NCBI GenBank assembly: GCA_947598455.1
Contig: CANQFI010000088.1
Coordinates: 1-6,888, forward strand
Origin: an uncultured Bacilli bacterium
GTDB taxonomy: Bacteria; Bacillota_I; Bacilli_A; RF39; UBA660
Length of the DNA: 6,888 bases
Reading direction: 5' to 3'
This document shows positions 1-5,697 of the stretch, in pieces (the stretch's first letter is position 1; each line of letters begins with the position of its first letter). A program made the position numbers and the translations under genes. The notes under the pieces were generated by a model. The model had not been told where the DNA came from and searched no databases. It saw only the letters and a program-made list of their open reading frames with translations.

Positions 1-57
1 AATTACTAGACTTATTTTAAAAAAATGATATTTTATGATTAAGAAATAACTATTAAG

Positions 58-106
58 TTGTTTTTTTTAAGTATTATGGTATACTTTAATTTAGTTTTGG
101 GGTGAT
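58..106 (+). promoter_or_regulatory. thiI promoter and ribosome binding site
   Basis: A -35-like TTGTTT lies at 58-63. After a 16-base spacer, TATACT at 80-85 is preceded by TGG, which makes an extended -10 (TGnTATACT). The SD site GGGGTGAT at 99-106 matches the GGTGAT part of the anti-SD complement and sits just before ATG 110. The predicted transcript start near 92 leaves a leader of about 18 bases. Bases 1-57 show no open frame that can be assigned and no clear terminator. They may be the tail of an upstream spacer. Confidence 0.6.
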
Positions 107-109
107 TAG

Positions 110-1303
110 ATGGAAAAGTTAATCATGATTAAATATGGGGAATTATCCACAAAGAAAGCTAATATTAATTTGTTTTTAAATCAATTAAAAAAGAATATTG
201 CTTTTGCTTTAAAGGATATGGATGTAGAAATAAAATTTGATAAAGGAAGAATGTTTATTACTTTAAATAAAGATAATTTTGAAGAAGTAAGTGATTCTTT
301 AAAGAAGGTTTTTGGAATTCATGAATATGATATTGCTTATAAAATAAAAGAAAGAGATTTTGATAAGATAAGTAATGTAGTGTTAGATTTAGTTAAAGAT
401 AAAGAATTTAAAACATTTAAAGTATTAAGTAAAAGAAGTGATAAAAATTATCCAATATCTAGTATGGATTTTAGTCGTAAAATAGGAGGAGTATTACTTA
501 AAAATATTTCTGATATAAGTGTTGATGTTCATAATCCAGAATTATTAGTTAATATAGAGATAAGAATTGATGGCGTTTATATTTATTTTAATAGTGAAAA
601 AGGAATTGGTGGATATCCAGTGGGAGCTTTAGGTAAAGGATTATTAATGCTTAGTGGTGGAATAGATTCACCAGTAGCTGGTTATTTAGCTATTAAAAGA
701 GGTGTTAAGTTAGAGGCATTATATTTTGAAAGCCCACCTCATACTAGTTTAGAAGCTAAAAATAAAGTGATAGAATTAGCACGTAAATTAGCAGTATATA
801 ATAATGATATTAAAGTACATATAATTAATTTTACTGAAATACAACAAGCGATATTACAAAGTTGTCCTCGTGAATATTTAATTACGATAATGCGTAGAAT
901 GATGTATCGAATAAGTGAGATTGTAGCAAGAAATAATCGTTGTAAAGTTGTAGTTAATGGAGAAAGTATTGGTCAAGTAGCTAGTCAAACATTAACAAGT
1001 ATGAATGTTATAAATGAAGTAGTTAAAATACCTGTTATAAGACCAGTAGCTTGTTTTGATAAATTAGAAATTATTGATTTAGCAAAGAAGATTGAGACTT
1101 ATGATACTAGTATTTTGCCATTTGAAGATTGTTGTACGATATTTGTTCCTGATCATCCAGTTATAAATCCAGAATTTGATAAAGCTAGGGAATATGAAAA
1201 ACTTATCCCTTATGAAGAAATGATATATAAAGCAATTAAAGGACATGAAGTAATTAGAGTAACAGTTAATGAAGAAAAGGAAGAATTTGCAGATTTGCTA
1301 TAA
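110..1303 (+). CDS. thiI: tRNA 4-thiouridine sulfurtransferase ThiI (rhodanese-less form)
   Basis: ThiI adenylates uridine 8 of tRNA with ATP and replaces its oxygen with sulfur delivered by a cysteine desulfurase. In many bacteria it also serves thiamine thiazole synthesis. It acts in the cytosol. The 397 residues read as an N-terminal ferredoxin-like region (about 1-60), a THUMP RNA-binding domain (about 60-165) and a PP-loop ATP pyrophosphatase domain with SGGIDSP at 182-188. EDCCTIF at 339-345 carries Cys341, which I align with the catalytic Cys344 of E. coli ThiI. The protein ends soon after, at the length usual for Bacillus, so the C-terminal rhodanese domain of E. coli ThiI is absent. 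Sulfur would then come directly from a NifS/NifZ-type desulfurase, which is not in this window. ATG 110 is chosen for its well-spaced SD (GGGGTGAT) and because the family N-terminus (KYGELSTKK) begins at once. The gene stops at TAA. Confidence 0.96.
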   Translation: MEKLIMIKYGELSTKKANINLFLNQLKKNIAFALKDMDVEIKFDKGRMFITLNKDNFEEVSDSLKKVFGIHEYDIAYKIKERDFDKISNVVLDLVKDKEFKTFKVLSKRSDKNYPISSMDFSRKIGGVLLKNISDISVDVHNPELLVNIEIRIDGVYIYFNSEKGIGGYPVGALGKGLLMLSGGIDSPVAGYLAIKRGVKLEALYFESPPHTSLEAKNKVIELARKLAVYNNDIKVHIINFTEIQQAILQSCPREYLITIMRRMMYRISEIVARNNRCKVVVNGESIGQVASQTLTSMNVINEVVKIPVIRPVACFDKLEIIDLAKKIETYDTSILPFEDCCTIFVPDHPVINPEFDKAREYEKLIPYEEMIYKAIKGHEVIRVTVNEEKEEFADLL

Positions 1304-1326
1304 AAACCTTTTCTTTTCTTTTGTTT
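1271..1326 (+). terminator. possible weak intrinsic terminator of thiI
   Basis: GAAGAAAAGG (1271-1280), inside the last codons of thiI, can pair with CCTTTTCTTT (1307-1316) over ten base pairs, one of them G-U. The loop is 26 bases. A T-rich run follows (TCTTTTGTTTTT). The long loop and the interrupted T run make this weaker than the other terminators here. Read-through from thiI into the next gene is plausible. Confidence 0.35.
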
Positions 1327-1331
1327 TTGTT

Positions 1332-1337
1332 TATAAT
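1332..1337 (+). promoter_or_regulatory. -10 box of a probable promoter for the metallopeptidase gene
   Basis: A perfect TATAAT lies 30 bases before ATG 1368 and predicts a transcript start near 1344. No good -35 is visible at the right distance (only CTTTTC-like T-rich sequence around 1310-1315). The ten bases TATAATAACT recur exactly at the ackA promoter (2583-2592). Confidence 0.45.
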
Positions 1338-1369
1338 AACTATCACTTGAAGGGGGGGAGAATAGTTAT
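1336..1369 (+). promoter_or_regulatory. start-codon hairpin with a seven-G Shine-Dalgarno in its loop
   Basis: ATAACTAT (1336-1343) is the exact reverse complement of ATAGTTAT (1362-1369), giving an 8-bp stem with an 18-base loop. The loop holds the SD site, including seven consecutive Gs (1352-1358) followed by AG. The right arm contains the first two bases of the start codon. The stem is AT-rich (one G-C pair), so it would be only moderately stable. The left arm lies just upstream of the start site predicted from TATAAT 1332-1337. Only read-through RNA from thiI would therefore carry both arms. The pairing is seen; its regulatory meaning is inference. Confidence 0.35.
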
Positions 1370-2312
1370 GAATTATGAGATTATTAATGATGCAATTAAT
1401 GATATTATAAGATTAGTTAATTGTTATAATCAAAGGCATAATTATAGTGTAGAATTATGTGAAGAATTAGTTGTTTCTTTATTAGGTTATTATTTAGTAT
1501 TTGGACCTAGTTTATTTAAGAAAATAAATGAATTATTGGAACAATTACATATTCATCGTTATGAATCAGGAAATGATTATTTTAAAATTATGGGAGAGAT
1601 AAATTCACAAGTTGAAAAATCATATGTATCACCAGTTATGGTATGTGAATATATTTATGGAAATGGTAAAATGGTAAAAGGAGTAATTCCCCATATTTTA
1701 ATTCCTTATAGTGATTCTTTTATGGAAATTGATAATATGGTACATGAGTTATCACATGCATTACAACTTACTGAATCTAAGGTACTAAGAGAAGATGAAA
1801 AGGAATTTGTGTATCAACAAGGCTTTTCTAGAGTAACAATGGTTAAAGAAAATAATTCAACATTGATAGAAAATGGAGCTTTTTCTGAATTTATAACAGT
1901 ATGTATTGAAAATAGAATTATTAATGCTTTATTTAGTTTAGATGGAGATAAAGTAAATAATAAGTTTGTCAAAAGAATTTTAGGTGAATTTAAAAAATTA
2001 AATGGACATAATGTTTTAACTGATTCATATTCAACTTTTCAAGCTGTTGGCAAAGATTTAATGGATAATGATATTTTTTTCTCTTTAATAAAGAAATATT
2101 ATTATGAAAATGAATGTGAAATATTTGAAGAAGAGTTTGATTCATATTCAGAAGAAGTTAAATTAAAAAACATTATGAGATTAATTAGAAAAATAGATAA
2201 TGATAATTTTTATAATATAATGTTAGCGATTGAAACTATTAAAAAGAAAATAGATTTATTTAATAAAGCTACTAATTTTGTACCAGATTCTTCTTTGATA
2301 CTTGTTATATAA
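1368..2312 (+). CDS. uncharacterised HExxH zinc metallopeptidase, probably cytosolic
   Basis: I do not recognise a named family. The 314-residue protein has a zinc-protease signature, VHELSHALQ, with His126, Glu127 and His130 as presumed ligands and catalytic base. About 38 residues later LIENGAFSEF places Glu168, or less likely Glu174, where gluzincin proteases have their third zinc-binding glutamate (compare the common pattern NEGxxEY). The preceding PHILIPYSDSFMEIDN is a plausible substrate-edge strand and helix lead-in. No signal peptide, lipobox or membrane segment is visible, so it should act inside the cell. The C-terminal 100 residues are acidic, helical-looking and without a known motif. 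ATG 1368 is preferred over an in-frame ATG at 1269, because 1269 lies inside thiI while 1368 follows an SD of seven Gs plus AG at 7-base spacing. It is separated from thiI by 64 bases and from the next small gene by 49. An ImmA/IrrE-like regulatory protease is an alternative by motif only. Substrate and role are unknown. Confidence 0.75.
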   Translation: MNYEIINDAINDIIRLVNCYNQRHNYSVELCEELVVSLLGYYLVFGPSLFKKINELLEQLHIHRYESGNDYFKIMGEINSQVEKSYVSPVMVCEYIYGNGKMVKGVIPHILIPYSDSFMEIDNMVHELSHALQLTESKVLREDEKEFVYQQGFSRVTMVKENNSTLIENGAFSEFITVCIENRIINALFSLDGDKVNNKFVKRILGEFKKLNGHNVLTDSYSTFQAVGKDLMDNDIFFSLIKKYYYENECEIFEEEFDSYSEEVKLKNIMRLIRKIDNDNFYNIMLAIETIKKKIDLFNKATNFVPDSSLILVI

Positions 2313-2323
2313 TAAAGTATAAA
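2295..2323 (+). promoter_or_regulatory. candidate promoter for the 59-residue gene
   Basis: TTGATA (2295-2300, five of six bases of the -35 consensus) is followed after exactly 17 bases by TATAAA (2318-2323, five of six of the -10). The -35 lies in the last codons of the metallopeptidase gene and the start site would be near 2330. An overlapping TATAAT at 2308-2313 has no matching -35. AT-rich sequence makes chance matches common. Confidence 0.4.
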
Positions 2324-2333
2324 ATATTTTATA
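2318..2333. repeat. perfect 16-base AT-only palindrome
   Basis: TATAAAAT (2318-2325) is directly followed by its reverse complement ATTTTATA (2326-2333). It covers the candidate -10 of the small gene and the bases up to its predicted start site. It has no G or C and no loop, so it is unlikely to be a terminator. A dimeric-protein operator is possible, but composition alone could produce it. Confidence 0.35.
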
Positions 2334-2361
2334 TTGTTAATAATAGTAATAGGTGATATTT

Positions 2362-2541
2362 ATGCGTAGAAGAAGTTGTGATTACTATTATAAAGCTTGC
2401 GATTTAGAGAAAATGAGTTCTTTAGATAAAAAAAGATATGAAATATTAAATGAATTTGGTTATAATATGGATTCTAATAAAAAAAGAATTGATGATATGG
2501 AAATGAAAATTAAAAGACATAAAAATTCGGAAAGTAGATAA
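2362..2541 (+). CDS. small basic protein of unknown function (59 residues)
   Basis: I do not recognise this protein. It starts with an arginine cluster (MRRR), has two cysteines (Cys6 and Cys13) flanking a YYYKA stretch, and continues as a charged, probably helical Lys/Glu/Asp/Met-rich tail. No membrane segment or signal peptide is seen. ATG 2362 is chosen because AGGTGAT (2351-2357) is a good SD four bases upstream. An in-frame GTG at 2353 is part of that SD and is a poor start. Support for a real gene comes from the SD, a candidate promoter, codon use like its neighbours, and an intrinsic terminator 12 bases after the stop. It may be co-transcribed with the metallopeptidase 49 bases upstream, since no terminator separates them. 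Confidence 0.6.
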   Translation: MRRRSCDYYYKACDLEKMSSLDKKRYEILNEFGYNMDSNKKRIDDMEMKIKRHKNSESR

Positions 2542-2552
2542 TTTATGGGTAT

Positions 2553-2581
2553 AAAAAGATAGATATTCTGTCTTTTTTTTT
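2553..2581 (+). terminator. intrinsic terminator after the 59-residue gene
   Basis: AAAAGATAG (2554-2562) pairs with CTGTCTTTT (2568-2576) through nine pairs including one T-G, around the 5-base loop ATATT. The T run continues to 2581. One more A-T pair (2553 with 2577) is possible. The T run leads directly into the ackA -10 box, so terminator and next promoter overlap. Confidence 0.75.
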
Positions 2582-2601
2582 GTATAATAACTTTGAGGTG
2601 G
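2560..2601 (+). promoter_or_regulatory. ackA promoter and ribosome binding site
   Basis: TATAAT at 2583-2588 has TAGATA (2560-2565, four of six -35 bases) 17 bases upstream, inside the preceding terminator hairpin. The predicted start near 2595 coincides with the SD GAGGTGG (2595-2601), nine bases before ATG 2610. This leaves a leader of only about 15 bases. Confidence 0.5.
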
Positions 2602-2609
2602 AAAAAAAT

Positions 2610-3812
2610 ATGAAGTTTTTATGTGTAAATGCTGGTAGTTCATCTTTAAAGTTTCAATTAGTTGAAATGCCAGAAGAAGAAGTAATTATAAGTGGTTATA
2701 TTGAAAAGATAGGATCTCCTGATAGCTTTTGGAATACAAAAGTAAATGGAGAAAAAATAAGAGGAGAAAGATTTGTTAAAGATCATACAGAAGCTGTTAA
2801 AGTTTTAGTAGAAGAATTATTAAAATATAAAGCAGTAGAAAGTATGGATGAAATAAAAGGTATTGGTCATAGAGTATTACATGGTGGAGAAATGTATGCT
2901 GATTCTGTTTTAATTACGGATGAAGTTATTAAGAATATTGAGTCATTAACTAAATTAGGACCTTTACATATTCCTGGTAATTTAGCTGGTATTAATGCTA
3001 TGAAAGAAGCATTACCTGATACACCAATGGTTGCCGTATTTGATACAGCATTCCATCAAACTATGCCTGAATTAAGTTATATTTATCCAGTACCATATGA
3101 ATGGTACGAAAAGTATGGTGTTCGTAAATATGGATTCCATGGAACTAGTCATAAATATATCACTGGTAAGATGCAAGAGATGTTAGGTAAAGAAGATGTT
3201 AACTTAATTATTTGTCATATTGGTAGTGGTAGTAGTATTTGCTGTGTTAAAGATGGTAAGTCTTATGATACAACTATGGGACTTACACCACTTGATGGAT
3301 TAATGATGGGAACAAGAAGTGGTGCTATTGATCCATCAATTATTGAATATGTATGTAAAGAATCTGGTATGGATGTATCAGAAGTAACTAATATCTTAAA
3401 TAAGAAGAGTGGTTTACTTGGTGTAAGTCAAAAGTATGCTGATCATCGTGATGTTGAAAAAGGTATGGAAAATGGGGAACATTTATCTGTATTAGCTAAT
3501 GACTTATATATTGAAAGAGTAGTTAATTATATAGCTGAATACTATGTTAAATTAGATGGTAAAGTAGATGGAATAATCTTTACTGCTGGTTTAGGAGAAA
3601 ATGCTCGTGAATTTAGAGAAAATATTTTAAATAAATTAGGTTCTTTAGGAATTAAAGTAGATAAAGAAGCTAATATGGAAATTGCTTCATATTGTGATAA
3701 ACATGAAGGTAAAATAAGTACAGATGATTCTAGTGTAGAGGTATATGTAATACCTACTAATGAAGAATTAATGATTATTAAAGATACTTATAATATTGTA
3801 AATAAGAAATAG
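2610..3812 (+). CDS. ackA: acetate kinase
   Basis: Acetate kinase interconverts acetyl phosphate plus ADP with acetate plus ATP. In fermenters it is the ATP-yielding end of the Pta-AckA route. It is a cytosolic ASKHA-fold homodimer. The 400 residues are full family length. The N-terminal phosphate motif NAGSSSLKF begins at residue 7. GHRVLHGGE carries Arg88, AVFDTAFH carries Asp145, and FHGTSH spans 176-181. The second phosphate motif is HIGSGSS (203-209), MGTRSG carries Arg236, a GLGEN adenosine-site motif follows, and TNEEL at 383-387 matches the C-terminal catalytic glutamate region. The asparagine of the usual HLGNG motif is Ser206 here. ATG 2610 is chosen because MKFLCVNAGSSS is the family start. 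A TTG at 2580 lies in the promoter and can be dismissed. pta is not in the window. nrnA follows after 19 bases with no terminator, so the two are probably one operon. The gene stops at TAG. Confidence 0.97.
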   Translation: MKFLCVNAGSSSLKFQLVEMPEEEVIISGYIEKIGSPDSFWNTKVNGEKIRGERFVKDHTEAVKVLVEELLKYKAVESMDEIKGIGHRVLHGGEMYADSVLITDEVIKNIESLTKLGPLHIPGNLAGINAMKEALPDTPMVAVFDTAFHQTMPELSYIYPVPYEWYEKYGVRKYGFHGTSHKYITGKMQEMLGKEDVNLIICHIGSGSSICCVKDGKSYDTTMGLTPLDGLMMGTRSGAIDPSIIEYVCKESGMDVSEVTNILNKKSGLLGVSQKYADHRDVEKGMENGEHLSVLANDLYIERVVNYIAEYYVKLDGKVDGIIFTAGLGENAREFRENILNKLGSLGIKVDKEANMEIASYCDKHEGKISTDDSSVEVYVIPTNEELMIIKDTYNIVNKK

Positions 3813-3831
3813 AAAGTGGGATGTGGACTAA

Positions 3832-4809
3832 ATGATGAAAGCAGAGATAAAAAGAATCTTAAAAAAGATAAAACAATATAATACAATTATTATTGCTAGA
3901 CATATTAGTCCAGATCCAGATGCAGTAGCTAGTCAGATAGCTTTAAGAGATACAATAAAGTTATCTTTTCCTAAAAAGGAAGTATATGCAGTTGGAACAA
4001 TGGTATCTAAATTTAAATATTATGGTTATTTAGATAGAATAGATGAAACTAAATTTAAAAATGATGCTTTATTAATTGCTTTAGATGTTCCTAATAAATC
4101 AAGAATAGATGGTGTTGATTTATCAGCTTTTAAAGAAATATTTAAAATAGATCATCATCCTTCGGAAGAAGATTTTGGGGAATGTGATTGGGTAGATGAA
4201 ACATCATCAAGTACTTGTCAGATGATAATTGAGCTGATATTAGATTCAGGAATGAAGTTAGATCGTAAGGTAGCTGAGAATTTATATTTGGGAGTAGTTT
4301 CTGATAGTGATCGATTCTTAATAAGTTATACAACAGATAAGACTTTTGAATTAGTAGCTAAGTTAATTAAAAAGACACAAATTGATTTTACAAAGTTATA
4401 TCCTTATTTGTATGAAAGACCATATGATGAAATTAAATTTCATGGCTATATTTCAGAAAATTTAGAAATAACAGATAATGGTTTTGCACATTTATTTATA
4501 ACACCAGAAATATTAAAAAAATATAATGTTGATCCCGCAACACCTTCTAATATGATAAATGATTTTAGTAATATTAAAGATGTTTATGTGTGGACTTTTG
4601 TAACATATGATGAAAAGAATAATATTTATAAAGTAAATATTAGAAGTAAAGGTCCAGTTATTAATGAAACAGCTGCAATGTATGGCGGAGGGGGTCATAA
4701 GTTTGCTTCAGGTGTTAGAACAAGTAAAAAGGAGGATATTGATAAGTTATTAATGGCCTTAGATGAAGATTGTAAAAATTATAAAGAAAGTTTAAAAGAT
4801 AATGTTTAA
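3832..4809 (+). CDS. nrnA: DHH/DHHA1 phosphoesterase, NrnA-type oligoribonuclease / pAp phosphatase
   Basis: NrnA removes nucleotides from very short RNAs (nanoRNA) and, in characterised members, also dephosphorylates 3'-phosphoadenosine 5'-phosphate. It is a cytosolic, manganese-dependent enzyme. The 325 residues begin with the DHH domain: HISPDPDA at 24-31 (metal ligands Asp28 and Asp30), a DVPNKSRID strand, and the signature IDHHPS with Asp107-His108-His109. Next come WVDETSSST and SDSDRF at 157-162 with Asp158. The last holds the place of GDTGRF in Bacillus NrnA, so Gly becomes Asp160. The C-terminal DHHA1 domain shows GGGGHKFASG at 285-294, the substrate-binding loop. Length is close to the family's roughly 310-320. 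ATG 3832 and ATG 3835 are adjacent. The SD is poor (AAGTGGG at 3814-3820, or GTGG at 3823-3826), so the exact start is uncertain by one codon. The gene lies 19 bases after ackA with no promoter between, which suggests co-transcription. A c-di-AMP-linked GdpP-like role is unlikely, since no GGDEF or membrane part is present. Confidence 0.92.
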   Translation: MMKAEIKRILKKIKQYNTIIIARHISPDPDAVASQIALRDTIKLSFPKKEVYAVGTMVSKFKYYGYLDRIDETKFKNDALLIALDVPNKSRIDGVDLSAFKEIFKIDHHPSEEDFGECDWVDETSSSTCQMIIELILDSGMKLDRKVAENLYLGVVSDSDRFLISYTTDKTFELVAKLIKKTQIDFTKLYPYLYERPYDEIKFHGYISENLEITDNGFAHLFITPEILKKYNVDPATPSNMINDFSNIKDVYVWTFVTYDEKNNIYKVNIRSKGPVINETAAMYGGGGHKFASGVRTSKKEDIDKLLMALDEDCKNYKESLKDNV

Positions 4810-4834
4810 AGTACATGTATAGTGTACTTTTTTT
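4808..4834 (+). terminator. intrinsic terminator of the ackA-nrnA unit
   Basis: AAAGTACA (4808-4815) pairs perfectly with TGTACTTT (4823-4830) around a 7-base loop, and the T run continues to 4834. The stem begins inside the nrnA stop codon (4807-4809). Confidence 0.82.
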
Positions 4835-4852
4835 AATATAAAACATTTGTTC

Positions 4853-4897
4853 TTGTATGATGATATTTTATTTGTTATAATAAATTTTACAAGGTGA
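4853..4897 (+). promoter_or_regulatory. recX promoter and ribosome binding site
   Basis: TTGTAT (4853-4858) and TATAAT (4876-4881) are separated by 17 bases. The predicted start is near 4888. The SD AAGGTGAT occupies 4891-4898, close before ATG 4902, so the leader is about 14 bases. No LexA or DinR-type operator (the CGAAC...GTTCG type) is visible here. Confidence 0.6.
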
Positions 4898-4901
4898 TTA
4901 A

Positions 4902-5663
4902 ATGAAAATAGAAAAATATACTAAATTAAGAGATAATCGTTACGAAGTTTTAATAGATGATATAAAAGTTAAATTATATGATGATGTAATAGTAAAATAT
5001 GAATTACTTCGTAAGAAGGAAATAGATGATAAATTATTTGAAGAAATAACTAAATATAATGATAAGCTAAACGCTTACTATATGTCTTTAAAGTATATAA
5101 CTAAGAAATTAAGAACGGAAAGAGAAATAGAAGAGTATTTAAAAAAGGATTATACCCAAAAAACTATTAACGAAACTATTGAAAGATTAAAAGAAAATGG
5201 ATATTTAAATAAAGAATTGTATTTACAAAGTTATTTAAATGATCAGATTAATTTGGGTAATGCGGGTCCTAATAAAATAAAGAATAATTTAATAAAATTA
5301 GGATTTAATGAAGAAGAAATAATTAATAAAATAGAGGAGATTAGTCCTGATATTTGGTTTGATAAAATAAGAAAAAATATTAAAAAGATGATTAATAATA
5401 ATAAGAGCCTTAGTACGAATAAATTAAAAGAAAAAATTTTGTATAATTTAAGTATGTTGGGTTTTTATAAATGGATGATAGAAGAAATTATAAGTGAAAG
5501 TGAGTTTAAAAATACTGATGGTATATTAAAAGAAGAATATGAAAAAGTTAAGTTAAAATTAGCTAAAAAATATGAAGGAAATGAATTAGAAACAAAAGTG
5601 TTAGCCAAATTAGTAGCTAAAGGATTTTATTATGAGGATGTTAAAAGAGTTATAAGTAACTAA
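4902..5663 (+). CDS. recX: regulatory protein RecX
   Basis: RecX binds RecA filaments and limits their activity during recombination and SOS repair, in the cytosol. The protein has 253 residues, near the 260-270 of Bacilli members. A basic N-terminal region with beta-like strands (about 1-50) is followed by repeated three-helix units, each ending in a Leu-x-x-x-Gly-Tyr/Phe turn. The turns are at LKENGYLN (96-103), LIKLGFNEEEI (130-140), LSMLGFYKWMI (183-193) and LVAKGFYYEDV (237-247). The stretch LRTEREIEEYL (70-80) and the NLGNAGPNKIKNNL segment (117-130) match the most conserved RecX motifs. ATG 4902 has an ideal SD (AAGGTGAT). The gene is monocistronic: its own promoter lies upstream, and a terminator shared with convergent prsA lies downstream. 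recA is not in the window. The stop is TAA. Confidence 0.9.
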   Translation: MKIEKYTKLRDNRYEVLIDDIKVKLYDDVIVKYELLRKKEIDDKLFEEITKYNDKLNAYYMSLKYITKKLRTEREIEEYLKKDYTQKTINETIERLKENGYLNKELYLQSYLNDQINLGNAGPNKIKNNLIKLGFNEEEIINKIEEISPDIWFDKIRKNIKKMINNNKSLSTNKLKEKILYNLSMLGFYKWMIEEIISESEFKNTDGILKEEYEKVKLKLAKKYEGNELETKVLAKLVAKGFYYEDVKRVISN

Positions 5664-5666
5664 AAT

Positions 5667-5696
5667 AAAAAAGGAACTATAATATGTTCCTTTTTA
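5667..5696. terminator. bidirectional terminator between recX and prsA
   Basis: AAAAAGGAAC (5668-5677) pairs perfectly with GTTCCTTTTT (5686-5695) around an 8-base loop. T runs occur at the 3' side on both strands (TTTTT on plus, TTTTTT then ATTTT on minus). It starts a few bases after the recX stop and ends two bases from the prsA stop, so it can serve both convergent genes. Confidence 0.85.
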
Positions 5697-5697
5697 A

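Noticed and set aside
1269..1367. N-terminal extension of the metallopeptidase from ATG 1269
   Set aside because: It overlaps the conserved end of thiI, runs through T-rich non-coding sequence and a promoter, and has no SD, whereas ATG 1368 has a strong one.
2446..2643. Minus-strand open frame across the small gene end and ackA start
   Set aside because: It crosses a terminator and a promoter, lies antisense to better-supported genes, has no SD, and its translation is Phe/His/Ile-rich, typical of an AT-rich shadow frame.
4142..4333. Minus-strand open frame inside nrnA
   Set aside because: It is antisense to the conserved DHH domain, with no SD or promoter and low-complexity content.
4513..4698. 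Second minus-strand open frame inside nrnA
   Set aside because: It is antisense to the DHHA1 domain, and its Ile/Asn-rich translation shows no motif.
4810..4901. SOS operator before recX
   Set aside because: No CGAAC...GTTCG or similar LexA box is visible in the 92-base gap.
5678..5685. TATAAT inside the loop of the recX-prsA terminator as a promoter
   Set aside because: There is no -35, no downstream gene in the right orientation, and it is fully explained as the loop of a perfect hairpin.
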